Below, piece by piece: positions 38,280 through 45,965 of a stretch of DNA of 64,000 nucleotides (its first letter is position 1; the number at the start of each line of letters is the position of its first letter). The notes under the pieces were generated by a model. That model searched no databases. It was not told the origin of the DNA and saw nothing but the letters and a program-made list of their open reading frames with translations. The DNA lies in assembly GCF_000027225.1 (NCBI RefSeq), contig NC_013892.1, positions 124,001 to 188,000 of the forward strand, read 5' to 3'. The stretch is from Xenorhabdus bovienii SS-2004. Its GTDB lineage: Bacteria; Pseudomonadota; Gammaproteobacteria; Enterobacterales; Enterobacteriaceae. The translations under genes were made by a program, and so were the position numbers.

Positions 38280-38718
38280 TCACAAATTTATGGATAGATT
38301 TCTCTCTGGCTTATCCACAAAGATTGTGGATAAGTTTATATGGGGTAGACCCAACAGTCGTGTCACCAGCCGCCATTTTGACTACGGAAGTTCAAGACGA
38401 GCATTCATATTGAGTCGAACCGTCCATATGGATTGACGTGTTCCCATATCAGTGGCGTCAGAGCAGCATAATCCCGGGGCGTAAATTTTCCCTCCTAATG
38501 GGGTTGGGACAATACTTCCTGGATCATCAGTGTGTTGATATCAATCATGCAGTTTTGAATCAGGTGCAGCGCCAGCATGCTGACTTAATGAGCTTCGCGA
38601 GGATTACTCGTCATCTCACCACGGCGTGCAAAGAATACAAAATTAGTTACACCATTCCATTGTTTGGCTACATTCAGTTCTTCGTTAACTTTCCTACGTA
38701 ATGTTCCGTTCAGGTAGT
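38280..38718 (-). pseudogene. Tn3-family transposase C-terminal remnant
   Basis: On the minus strand the decayed frame reads ELNVAKQWNGVTNFVFFARR, then GEMTSNPREAH and a stop. It continues VSMLALHLIQNCMIDINTLM, a stop, then TPRDYAALTPLIWEHVNPYG followed by RFD. This is the C-terminal region of a Tn3-type TnpA, which in Tn3 ends with a similar alternation of LSPLGxEHIN and NxYG. After one missing base the next frame gives MNARLELP, a stop, and an open stretch to 38280. Its orientation does not fit the terminal repeat at 38201-38238, so the two came from different elements or were rearranged. Confidence 0.72.
38311..38333. repeat. Inverted pair of perfect DnaA boxes
   Basis: TTATCCACA and TGTGGATAA face each other across AAGAT, a perfect 9-base inverted repeat whose arms both equal the DnaA-box consensus. 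The surrounding frame of the Tn3 transposase remnant stays open through it, so it may be coincidental coding sequence. No AT-rich unwinding element or iterons were recognised nearby. Confidence 0.45.
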
Positions 38719-38881
38719 GGCACAAAAAGGACTAACGGGGGCATTTGTGCAGAAATTTACGGTTTCATCTTGTTGTTGGTGTGGTCACTTTTTATATGAA
38801 TGTGTTATATTAATTTTTTAATTAAAAATGGATATATTGTATGGATGAGAAAGATGATTTGATGTAAAAATAGATAATATC

Positions 38882-39040
38882 ATGGTTAATAGTTCAGTGA
38901 AATCTGAGGGAAAACTAGCTGTAATGATGATATTCTGTTTTCAATTATTGTCAGTAACTCAAACTGATATGATTAAAATGCGTGTTTCGGATGGTAGAGA
39001 GTTGGTATTAAAATTTGAAGAAAACAAAGTTAATCATTGA
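38882..39040 (+). CDS. Small hypothetical protein (52 residues)
   Basis: A 53-codon frame runs from the ATG at 38882 to the TGA at 39038-39040, 12 bases before the next gene. The product has a hydrophobic stretch LAVMMIFCFQLLSV (residues 12-25) and a charged tail ending VSDGRELVLKFEENKVNH. No strong ribosome-binding site is seen. It may be the remaining end of a decayed gene or a true small protein linked to the operon that follows. I do not recognise it. Confidence 0.35.
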   Translation: MVNSSVKSEGKLAVMMIFCFQLLSVTQTDMIKMRVSDGRELVLKFEENKVNH

Positions 39041-39052
39041 TTGAGGTTATAT

Positions 39053-39823
39053 ATGGAATTCGATAGTAACAGCCATGAAAATGCCATACAGGAAGCGCAA
39101 AGGATTTTAAAAGAAGCTCAAACTGATCTTGCTTTAAGATTGGAAAAGGCGGTTGAAGGTGTAAGGGAAGTTGCACAGGAAACAATGCATACCATAGGAC
39201 AAGGAGGGCAGAGAGCTTTATGGAGAACTTCATATTTTTTTGACAGTTATGAAGATGTATATCAAAGAATAAATAGAGAAGATGCAAGGGTATTTCTCGC
39301 GGCTTGGTCGGTAGCTAGAGGAGGTTTATTTGAAAATAATGTTATAAAAAAAATTGTTGATATTTACATAGATAAATTATTAGAGCCTCATGAGCGTGAT
39401 CAGGCTTTTTTAAATGAACTTTATGAAAAATTAGTTCGTTCGTCTACAATCATGATGCATTTAGTCGCTAAATTTAAGACATCAGGTTTGGCAAAGAATG
39501 CTGTTGTTTCTGCCATAACAGAAGCTATCTATGTAGCAGTAATTAAAAAAGCATTTATTAGGGAAGGCTTTAAGAAGTTTGGAATGTCTATCACTTTAGC
39601 ATTTCAATTTTATGGTTATTTTGATAAGGCTGCTGTATCTGCGAGTAAGTTAAAAAGAGAATGTCCTGTTTTATACTGGTCTTTTTATGCTAATGAGATA
39701 GAGATGTTGTATTTTATTTTTGAACCTTTATTTAAACATGGCATTTCTACAATAAAAAAAGGAAAAGGGAGTAATGTAGATGATGTTTATTTAGCTATAA
39801 TGGAAATCGTTGGTTATAACTGA
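39053..39823 (+). CDS. Unknown helical protein, possible Hcp-associated T6SS effector
   Basis: The 256-residue product is not recognised. Residues ~5-50 form a heptad-like, alternately charged helix (EAQRILKEAQTDLALRLEKA) ending in a Gly patch TIGQGGQRALW. Residues ~85-140 are helical with a charged EPHERDQAFLNELYEKL. Residues ~150-200 are largely apolar (AITEAIYVAVIKKAF and GMSITLAFQFYGYF), so membrane contact is possible. The ATG at 39053 follows GAGG by eight bases; the TTG at 39041 is rejected. It is followed after 31 bases by a two-segment membrane protein and converges with an hcp gene. An effector-immunity pair is an inference from that context. Confidence 0.55.
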   Translation: MEFDSNSHENAIQEAQRILKEAQTDLALRLEKAVEGVREVAQETMHTIGQGGQRALWRTSYFFDSYEDVYQRINREDARVFLAAWSVARGGLFENNVIKKIVDIYIDKLLEPHERDQAFLNELYEKLVRSSTIMMHLVAKFKTSGLAKNAVVSAITEAIYVAVIKKAFIREGFKKFGMSITLAFQFYGYFDKAAVSASKLKRECPVLYWSFYANEIEMLYFIFEPLFKHGISTIKKGKGSNVDDVYLAIMEIVGYN

Positions 39824-39854
39824 ATTTCAGGTCATGTTAGTCAGGAGCTAAGAT

Positions 39855-40067
39855 ATGTTTAGTAAAGGATGGTTAAGAAGAGAAATAATGTCATGGCTTA
39901 AGGGAATTTATTCTTATATAATATGGTCTTTTATTCCAACTCTATGTGTTTTTAGTTGGTCTCTTTTTGCGTTTGTTATTTTCCCAAATCATTGGGGGTT
40001 GTTAACTGTGGTAGGTATTATTATTGTTTTATTATTTACTGCTTATTTTGCATTTAAATCTAACTAA
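39855..40067 (+). CDS. Small two-helix membrane protein, possible immunity protein
   Basis: This 70-residue protein has a basic N-terminus (SKGWLRREIMSWLKG) and two hydrophobic segments at about residues 18-43 and 48-67, so it should sit in the inner membrane. The start follows AGGAGC by seven bases. It forms a two-gene unit with the unknown protein upstream and ends inside a bidirectional terminator. Small membrane proteins encoded just downstream of a toxin often protect the producer from membrane-acting effectors; here that is only a hypothesis. Confidence 0.55.
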   Translation: MFSKGWLRREIMSWLKGIYSYIIWSFIPTLCVFSWSLFAFVIFPNHWGLLTVVGIIIVLLFTAYFAFKSN

Positions 40068-40088
40068 GCATATTTTATATGCTTAGTT
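40062..40088. terminator. Bidirectional terminator between the membrane protein gene and hcp
   Basis: AACTAAGCATA pairs perfectly with TATGCTTAGTT around TTTTA, followed by AATATTTTT. It overlaps the stop codon of the upstream gene and ends 8 bases before the hcp stop. Confidence 0.8.
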
Positions 40089-40095
40089 AATATTT

Positions 40096-40575
40096 TTAAT
40101 AAATTCGTTCATCCCATATGCTATAAGCTGATGTTCCAGCTGTTATATGACTCCATGCGATAGATTTATATTTTAGCTGTACTTTTTCATATGGCATTTT
40201 ATCATTACTGTTAATTGAATTTGGATAAACACAGGATATATCAACAATTGTCGCTTCTGTTATTTTTAATTCATAGAAAAGTTCCAATTGCCCTGATGAG
40301 CTTGTTCTATAAAAAATAAATCCACCATTCAGTGATTCATTAGAATCTATAGCTATGGATAATAATGGTGAAGATTTATCTATTGGTTTTATGAATTGTA
40401 TTGGGTGATGACTTACGTTTTGATCTCTAGTCATCGAATGATCTAAGCTTAATACTTGTATTTGGTCTTCGTGCCCTTTTTGATACCGATTTCCTATAGA
40501 ATCAAGCGTTGAACACCCTGCGGAGATTAAACCTTGCTTCTTGCCGTTTAAAGTTAAATAGATCATGTATGACAT
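40096..40575 (-). CDS. hcp: Hcp family type VI secretion tube protein
   Basis: Hcp forms stacked hexameric rings, the inner tube fired by the T6SS, and can carry small effectors in its lumen. The 159-residue product begins MSYMIYLTLNGKKQGLISAG and contains SLDHSMTRDQNVSHHPIQF, GQLELFYELKITEATIVDIS and the conserved end SHITAGTSAYSIWDERIY, the pattern of the enterobacterial long-type Hcp. No C-terminal toxin extension is present. I start at 40575; the ATG four codons upstream is unlikely. It is an orphan hcp, convergent with the unknown two-gene unit and 86 bases from an IS6 remnant. Confidence 0.93.
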   Translation of the reverse strand: MSYMIYLTLNGKKQGLISAGCSTLDSIGNRYQKGHEDQIQVLSLDHSMTRDQNVSHHPIQFIKPIDKSSPLLSIAIDSNESLNGGFIFYRTSSSGQLELFYELKITEATIVDISCVYPNSINSNDKMPYEKVQLKYKSIAWSHITAGTSAYSIWDERIY

Positions 40576-40660
40576 AAAGATTACCATCCTAGTTTTTTAT
40601 TCAAATGATGTTAACTCGATAGATATTTAGGCTAAAAAAAGTAACTTAACATAAAAAAAA

Positions 40661-41380
40661 GGTTCTGTCGCATTAACGGCGAGTTTATCAGTCGCATCCG
40701 GTGTGATTATTTTTCACACAGTTCAGTCGATAAAACAGCTCTGCTGGCGATAAATTCTCGCCTTCATTTTGAAGACATTGTCCTTTACGCGGCATGATGA
40801 CTAACTCTATTCCTATCAGCAACGTTTGTGCCCGGCGGAACGATTTAAATCCTAGCATCGAATGGACCCGACGTTTGACATGGCGATGGTCTTGCTCAAC
40901 GAGGTTATTCAGGTATTTATTTTGCCGGATTTCAATCACCTGCTGAGGCGATTCTTCTGCATTGAGAAGGTATCGCTTTACGGAAAAAACGCAGGGCTGC
41001 TGTTGCATCGCGGCGGGCTGTCAGTATCAACCGCCCGATAAAGGTATTTCCACTGACCTTTCACTTTGATATAGGTTTCATCCATCCGCCACCGGGAACC
41101 AATGGGTTTTTTGCGTGGTCGGAAAGCCTTGCCGAGCAGGGGCACCAGACGTAACACCCAGCGATGTATCGTGGCATGGTCGACCTCAATGCCGCGCTCT
41201 GCCATCATTTCTTCGAGATTGCGCAGACTCAAGGCATAAGCGAGGTACCAACGAACACATTGGGCAATGATATCGACAGGATAATGCAGACGTTTGAACG
41301 CTTTTCGGATAAGGGACATCGTTCTGGACTCGCTCAAAAACAGGGGTGCTTACCTGATGACCGCTTAATGCGACAGAACC
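40661..41380 (-). mobile_element. IS6-family element, internally deleted
   Basis: Perfect 16-base terminal repeats (GGTTCTGTCGCATTAA at 40661-40676 and its complement at 41365-41380) bound a 720-base element, about 100 bases shorter than a typical IS6-family member. No clear 8-base target duplication is seen in the A-rich flanks. Confidence 0.8.
40688..41337 (-). pseudogene. IS6-family transposase with frameshift and deletion
   Basis: The N-terminal part (41337 to 40978) reads IRKAFKRLHYPVDIIAQCVRWYLAYALSLR and the first Asp region MDETYIKVKGQWKYLYRAVD. Then AVDTD jumps to SPPRCNSSP out of frame where family members continue toward LLTARRDATAALRFFRKAI. The C-terminal part (to 40688) keeps KYLNNLVEQDHRHVKRRVHS. 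The section holding the second Asp is missing, so the enzyme is dead. Confidence 0.8.
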
Positions 41381-41460
41381 AAATATATTGTGGTCGCACA
41401 CCAATAGAGACATTATTGGAAGGAAAATCAATTTGGGCTGAAAAGAATCTAACCCGAATT

Positions 41461-41503
41461 TAATCTGACAGGCACTAAATCAAAGTGGGCAACTGTCAAA
41501 TTA
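41461..41503. repeat. Linker repeat 1 of the triplicated immunity-like genes
   Basis: TAATCTGACAG at 41461-41471 and CTGTCAAATTA at 41493-41503 form an 11-base inverted repeat with one mismatch around about 21 bases. The same linker recurs at 42329-42370 and 43190-43232, marking tandem units of about 865 bases. Confidence 0.75.
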
Positions 41504-41514
41504 AGTCTGAATGA

Positions 41515-42297
41515 CTACATCTTAGTTTGTTTGCTGTTTCTTGATTCAAGAATACGCATTAATTTATCAAAGTCTGGTATTACATCACCATTGTATATTA
41601 TTGTGCCGTCAGGATAAGTCATTGATGTATCTGCATCCTTATTTTTTCCTCCATTCCAATGAGTTAAAAATTTTTTTTCATATAAGACATTAAGATGAAT
41701 TTTTCTGCCATTATCCATTTTATATGTCATAACATCATGCTCTCCTACCAAATAAAATGATTGACTATGCCCCCCTAAGAACCTCTCTCTTAGTAAAGGA
41801 AATAGAGTAATTTCTTCATTTAAATTACCTGTTTTTTTTATATATCCCCCATCAAATTCTTGTGGTGCATTACCATCAATAACAAATGTCGTTTTAAATC
41901 CAAAATTATCGTCAATAAGAGGCGCAATTGTTGACGTATCTTTCAGTTTCACTTCGAAAGTAAGATTACTCAGTTTCCAATCACACTTCCCCCCTCCCTC
42001 CTTAGGGACACTGACCTCAACTTGATTTGACTGACCGATTGATAGCGGGTAGGTAGCATGATGAAAACCCGGAACAGAATACGATTTCATATTCGCAGTT
42101 CGGCGTTCTTTGCGGCAAATTTTAGAACGATACATGGCTGAAATGGGTAAGGCATCCAACTCATCCGGAATAGTGGCCATAAAATGAACATTCTCTCCAT
42201 TAATCGGTGGAGAGAATGATCCGCTTTGCGCACATCCTTGTATGAAAAACACAGCAAGCAGGGGGGATAATACGCGTTTATTACAGAGAAATTTCAT
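41515..42297 (-). CDS. Putative T6SS immunity lipoprotein, paralogue 3
   Basis: This is the third and most distal of three tandem paralogues downstream of a lipase effector. The start at 42297 gives MKFLCNKRVLSPLLAVFFIQ followed by GC, a signal peptide with lipobox, so the mature protein is an outer-membrane or periplasmic lipoprotein beginning at Cys22. The first ~160 residues are nearly identical to the other copies (for example ISAMYRSKICRKERRTANMK). The last third differs (RERFLGGHSQSFYLVGEHDV, ending SRNSKQTKM). The family is not recognised; immunity to the lipase is inferred from position and export. Confidence 0.7.
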   Translation of the reverse strand: MKFLCNKRVLSPLLAVFFIQGCAQSGSFSPPINGENVHFMATIPDELDALPISAMYRSKICRKERRTANMKSYSVPGFHHATYPLSIGQSNQVEVSVPKEGGGKCDWKLSNLTFEVKLKDTSTIAPLIDDNFGFKTTFVIDGNAPQEFDGGYIKKTGNLNEEITLFPLLRERFLGGHSQSFYLVGEHDVMTYKMDNGRKIHLNVLYEKKFLTHWNGGKNKDADTSMTYPDGTIIYNGDVIPDFDKLMRILESRNSKQTKM

Positions 42298-42328
42298 GGG
42301 TGCTTTCCTTGTATCGTTCAACCGAATT

Positions 42329-42370
42329 TAATCTGACAGGCCTAAATCAAAGTGGGCAACTGTCAGATTA
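42329..42370. repeat. Linker repeat 2
   Basis: TAATCTGACAG (42329-42339) and CTGTCAGATTA (42360-42370) are a perfect 11-base inverted repeat around CCTAAATCAAAGTGGG-type sequence. It lies between the second and third immunity-like paralogues. No T-run follows on either strand. Confidence 0.75.
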
Positions 42371-42393
42371 AGTCTGAATGACTACATCTTAGT

Positions 42394-43158
42394 TTATTTG
42401 CTGTTTCTTGATTCAAGAATACGCATCAATATTTCATATTCAGGTCTAACCTCGCCATAAACAATATCGCCATTAGGATATGTCATAAATGGCCTGTCAT
42501 TGTTCTTTCTATCAGTCCAAACTGAAAGCATTTTTTTTATATATATGTAACTTAGGTTAATGTTTTTAGTCGCTCCTACTTTATACGTTAACGGATCTCC
42601 TTTCCCTATAAGATAAAATGAAGTCTCATTTACACTTAAAAATAATTTTGTTAGAAGGGGAAATAAAATTATTTTTTCATGCAAATTTCCATTTATTTTT
42701 AAATAACCGCCATCAAATTCTTGTGGTGCATTACCATCAATAACAAATGTCGTTTTAAATCCAAAATTATTTTTAATAAGAGGCGCAATTGTTGACGTAT
42801 CTTTCAGTTTCACTTCGAAAGTAAGATTACTCAGTTTCCAATCACACTTCCCCCCGCCCTCCTTAGGGACACTGACCTCAACTTGATTTGGCTGACCGAT
42901 TGATAGCGGGTAGGTCGCACGATGAAAACCCGGAACAGAATACGATTTCATATTCGCAGTTCGGCGTTCTTTGCGGCAAATTTCAGAACGATACATGGCT
43001 GAAATGGGTAAGGCATCCAACTCATCAGGCATAGTGGCCGTAAAATGAATATTCTCTCCATTCATCGGTGGAGAGAATGAGTCGCTTTGCGCGCATCCTT
43101 GTATGAAAAACACAGCAAGCAAGGAGGAGAATGCGCTTTTATTGCATAGAAATTTCAT
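42394..43158 (-). CDS. Putative T6SS immunity lipoprotein, paralogue 2
   Basis: A 254-residue middle copy of the triplicated family. It starts at 43158 with MKFLCNKSAFSSLLAVFFIQ followed by GC (lipobox, Cys22); an ATG eight codons upstream is in frame but lacks a site as good as AAGGAAAAC. It shares with the other copies RSEICRKERRTANMKSYSVP and GGGKCDWKLSNLTFEVKLKD. Its C-terminal third is close to paralogue 1 but not identical (YKVGATKNINLSYIYIKKML). Selection for varied specificity, or drift after duplication, could explain the differences. Confidence 0.7.
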   Translation of the reverse strand: MKFLCNKSAFSSLLAVFFIQGCAQSDSFSPPMNGENIHFTATMPDELDALPISAMYRSEICRKERRTANMKSYSVPGFHRATYPLSIGQPNQVEVSVPKEGGGKCDWKLSNLTFEVKLKDTSTIAPLIKNNFGFKTTFVIDGNAPQEFDGGYLKINGNLHEKIILFPLLTKLFLSVNETSFYLIGKGDPLTYKVGATKNINLSYIYIKKMLSVWTDRKNNDRPFMTYPNGDIVYGEVRPEYEILMRILESRNSK

Positions 43159-43189
43159 GGGTGTTTTCCTTGTATCACTCAACCGAATT

Positions 43190-43232
43190 TAACCTGACAG
43201 GCCCTAAATCAAAGTGGGCGACTGTCAGATTA
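43190..43232. repeat. Linker repeat 3
   Basis: TAACCTGACAG (43190-43200) and CTGTCAGATTA (43222-43232) form an 11-base inverted repeat with one mismatch between paralogues 1 and 2. It shares CCTAAATCAAAGTGGG with the other linkers. Confidence 0.75.
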
Positions 43233-43255
43233 AGTCTGAATTACTATTTCTTAGT

Positions 43256-44020
43256 CTATTTGCTGTTTCTTGATTCAAGAATGCCCATTAACTTTTTATA
43301 TTCAGGTCTAACCTCGCCAGAAACAATATCACCATTAGGATAGGTCATAAATGGCATGTCATTGTTCTTTCTACCCGTCCAAACTGAAAGCATTTGTTTT
43401 ATATATATGTAATTTATATTAATTTTTTTAGCCGTTCCTATTTTATACGTTAACGGACTTCCTTTCCCTATAAGATAAAATGTATTCTCATTGCCATTTA
43501 AAAAGCTTTTTGTTAGAAGGGGAAATAAAATTATTTTTTCATGTAAATCCCCATTTATTTTTAAATAACCGCCATCAAATACTGCTGGTGCATTACCATC
43601 AGTAACAAATGTTGTTTTAAATCCAATATTATCGTCAATAAGAGGTGCAATTGTTGACGTATCTTTCAGCTTGACTTCAAAAGTAATATTACTCAGTTTC
43701 CAATCACACTTCCCTCCCCCCTCCTTAGGGACACTGACCTCAACTTGATTTGACTGACCGATTGATAGAGGGTAGGTAGCATGATGAAAACCCGGAACAG
43801 AATACGACTTCATATTCGCAGTTCGGCGTTCTTTGCGGCAAATTTCAGAACGATACATGGCTGAAATGGGTAAGGCATCCAACTCATCAGGAATCGTTGC
43901 GATAAAATGAACATGCTCTCCATTAATGGGTGGAGAGAATGAGTCGCTTTGCGCGCATCCTTGTATGAAAAGCACAGCAAGTAGGGAGGATAATACGTTT
44001 TTATTACATAGAAATTTCAT
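43256..44020 (-). CDS. Putative T6SS immunity lipoprotein, paralogue 1 (effector-proximal)
   Basis: This 254-residue copy overlaps the end of the lipase effector gene by 17 bases (ATG at 44020, lipase stop at 44004-44006). Such translational coupling is typical for effector-immunity pairs. The signal peptide MKFLCNKNVLSSLLAVLFIQ is followed by GC (lipobox). The mature protein carries the conserved RSEICRKERRTANMKSYSVP and CDWKLSNITFEVKLKDTSTI segments. A periplasmic lipoprotein fits protection against a phospholipase delivered to the periplasm. The family name is unknown to me. Confidence 0.75.
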   Translation of the reverse strand: MKFLCNKNVLSSLLAVLFIQGCAQSDSFSPPINGEHVHFIATIPDELDALPISAMYRSEICRKERRTANMKSYSVPGFHHATYPLSIGQSNQVEVSVPKEGGGKCDWKLSNITFEVKLKDTSTIAPLIDDNIGFKTTFVTDGNAPAVFDGGYLKINGDLHEKIILFPLLTKSFLNGNENTFYLIGKGSPLTYKIGTAKKININYIYIKQMLSVWTGRKNNDMPFMTYPNGDIVSGEVRPEYKKLMGILESRNSK

Positions 44021-45950
44021 TGGCGCCTTCCTTATATCGCTCAAGAGCGTGTTTCAATAATTCATCCTGGTTAACATCTTGTTTAAAAATATCGTGCAGG
44101 TTATTTTCGAGTGCCATAAAAGTGGTGTTACGTTTTGCATTCAGTGGAGAGGCATCTTGATGATGTATTAATTCATCAAATTTCTCTTTTGAAGCTATTA
44201 GCTTAGGCGTTTTCGTTGGCTCTAAGAAACTGAGCAATTGATTATTTATAATGGCTTGATATTTACTGCCCATAAAGTGGTCTGTTGCCGTCGTTATAAT
44301 CGTATCTAAATCAGGATTATTCCATTGTGGGAATATTTCATCGAGAACAGACTTATCTCCCTTTAATGAGTCCACATATTCCTGTTGTTCATTCTCTAGT
44401 CCTTTATCTAATGAATTAGCTATGCTCGGAACTAAATAAAACTTATAGATGCCATTCATGCGCCATCTTTTTTTACCCGTAAAACCGACACCATTCTTAC
44501 TTGGAATTCTTTCTTCACCCATTTGTCTCGCCTGAAAGAAGCTCACGGTATTCCCTTGGTGATAATAGACTTCACCCATCTCGGGGAGAGATTTTTGTAT
44601 TGGAATGGTCGGCAATGTTGCCAAAGTCCAGCTAAAGCCAAAAATGGTTCCTAGTGGCCCATAAACTTCAAATAACCAGTTATCCATATTGGTATCAAAT
44701 GGCACGCTCGTTACGCTATCGGCATCATTGACATGTCGGAAGTGATTCAGTGACGTTAAGGCTTTAACGCCACTTCCAGTGAGGACTCTCGGCATTCCAT
44801 ACGTATAAAGGAGCGGGTTATTATTTCTTAGCTCTGTGGCGTGCAATAAAGCAAGTGCCCCCCCCAAACTATGACCGCAGATAAATAACTTTTTAAGATT
44901 AATATGTTGTGATGATTCTTTGATTTGTTTAATTTCATTTATAAAATATTTTTCCATGCACTGATAAGCTTCTAAAAAGCCCTTATGAACCTTGGCTTTT
45001 CCACCGGGAAGAATATTCTCTGGGCATGGAATAGGGCGGTAAGTCCCATCCGTCAGCGCATCTCTCGAGCTTGCCGTCCCTCGCCATGCCGCAATAATTT
45101 GCGTTTCATTTTCAACAAAAAACATTTGAGTATCATGCTCAAACGTTTCAGGCGTTTCCACTTGTTCAACATCCAGGAATATTGCCGGTCGATAACGTTC
45201 TTTAAATGGTACATCGTTTACAATCGCGGGATAAACGGAATGATCATTGATAACAGGGGTTTTTGATAAGTCAAAGCATTGCTGGTAGAAAAAAGAAGTG
45301 GTCGTATCGGGAGTATTAATAAATTTCCTCATATTAATATCAGGAGAATCTGGGTTAACCATCACTTCATTCTTATACACCAATAGTGACATGAGTCCTA
45401 GGTTATACGCATTCACTATATCGTAGTTTGGTGTATGTTTTAGGATTAAAGACCATGCTCTAAACGGACATACCTCAATCACATGACGTTGATTAAAATC
45501 CTCACCGTAAAACTCTAATCCTTTAAATTCATTTTCTTTCGGAAAATGGTAGTAAGGTAGCCCAAACTTAGCTTGTTCCCACTTTGCAATATTAGGGGCT
45601 TTGTCACACAACTCACCAATGACAGCATAACGATAAAAATAACCTTTGGATTCGGCATCTGGCTTGACTGTTGAATGAGACTCACCACGCAATGTTCGTA
45701 ATGGTCGTGTTTCCATCTCATCGGCAAGTTTTTGCCCACGGAGAAATAAACGTATAGGAGAAGCAGGCAATTTATCTGCTCGGATCATGCCGTTTTCATC
45801 CGTCTTTCCCGGACGCTCAACTTTACTATTTTTTAAAATATAGTCCATCTTAGAAATGGGTTTATTGTGTTCATCAACAAGCTGAATTTCTATTTTGTTC
45901 TTTAACATTCCCGGGCAATTATGACAATAAACCGAATTAGCATTACTCAT
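44004..45950 (-). CDS. T6SS class-3 lipase effector (Tle2/TseL-like architecture)
   Basis: The 648-residue protein is probably a phospholipase fired into rival cells. The Lipase_3 nucleophile elbow FICGHSLGGALAL places the catalytic Ser at 361. Likely partners are Asp411 (HVNDADSVTSVPF) and His464 (VYYHQGNTVSF). MFFVENETQIIAAWRGTAS upstream is also typical of class-3 lipases. The N-terminus has a CHNCPG cysteine pair and an Ig-like segment (IEIQLVDEHNKPISKMDYIL to about residue 75), probably for loading. Gene order vgrG, DUF4123 chaperone, lipase, immunity matches V. cholerae vgrG3/tap-1/tseL/tsiV1-type cassettes. No secretion signal peptide is present, as expected for T6SS cargo. Confidence 0.85.
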   Translation of the reverse strand: MSNANSVYCHNCPGMLKNKIEIQLVDEHNKPISKMDYILKNSKVERPGKTDENGMIRADKLPASPIRLFLRGQKLADEMETRPLRTLRGESHSTVKPDAESKGYFYRYAVIGELCDKAPNIAKWEQAKFGLPYYHFPKENEFKGLEFYGEDFNQRHVIEVCPFRAWSLILKHTPNYDIVNAYNLGLMSLLVYKNEVMVNPDSPDINMRKFINTPDTTTSFFYQQCFDLSKTPVINDHSVYPAIVNDVPFKERYRPAIFLDVEQVETPETFEHDTQMFFVENETQIIAAWRGTASSRDALTDGTYRPIPCPENILPGGKAKVHKGFLEAYQCMEKYFINEIKQIKESSQHINLKKLFICGHSLGGALALLHATELRNNNPLLYTYGMPRVLTGSGVKALTSLNHFRHVNDADSVTSVPFDTNMDNWLFEVYGPLGTIFGFSWTLATLPTIPIQKSLPEMGEVYYHQGNTVSFFQARQMGEERIPSKNGVGFTGKKRWRMNGIYKFYLVPSIANSLDKGLENEQQEYVDSLKGDKSVLDEIFPQWNNPDLDTIITTATDHFMGSKYQAIINNQLLSFLEPTKTPKLIASKEKFDELIHHQDASPLNAKRNTTFMALENNLHDIFKQDVNQDELLKHALERYKEGANEISM

Positions 45951-45965
45951 AAATAGGTGCTCCTG

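Noticed and set aside
38311-38333. Replication origin
   Set aside because: Only two DnaA boxes are present, without iterons, an unwinding region or a rep gene, inside a transposase remnant.
41461-43232. CRISPR array
   Set aside because: The three repeats are spaced by whole genes of about 820 bases, and no cas genes are near.
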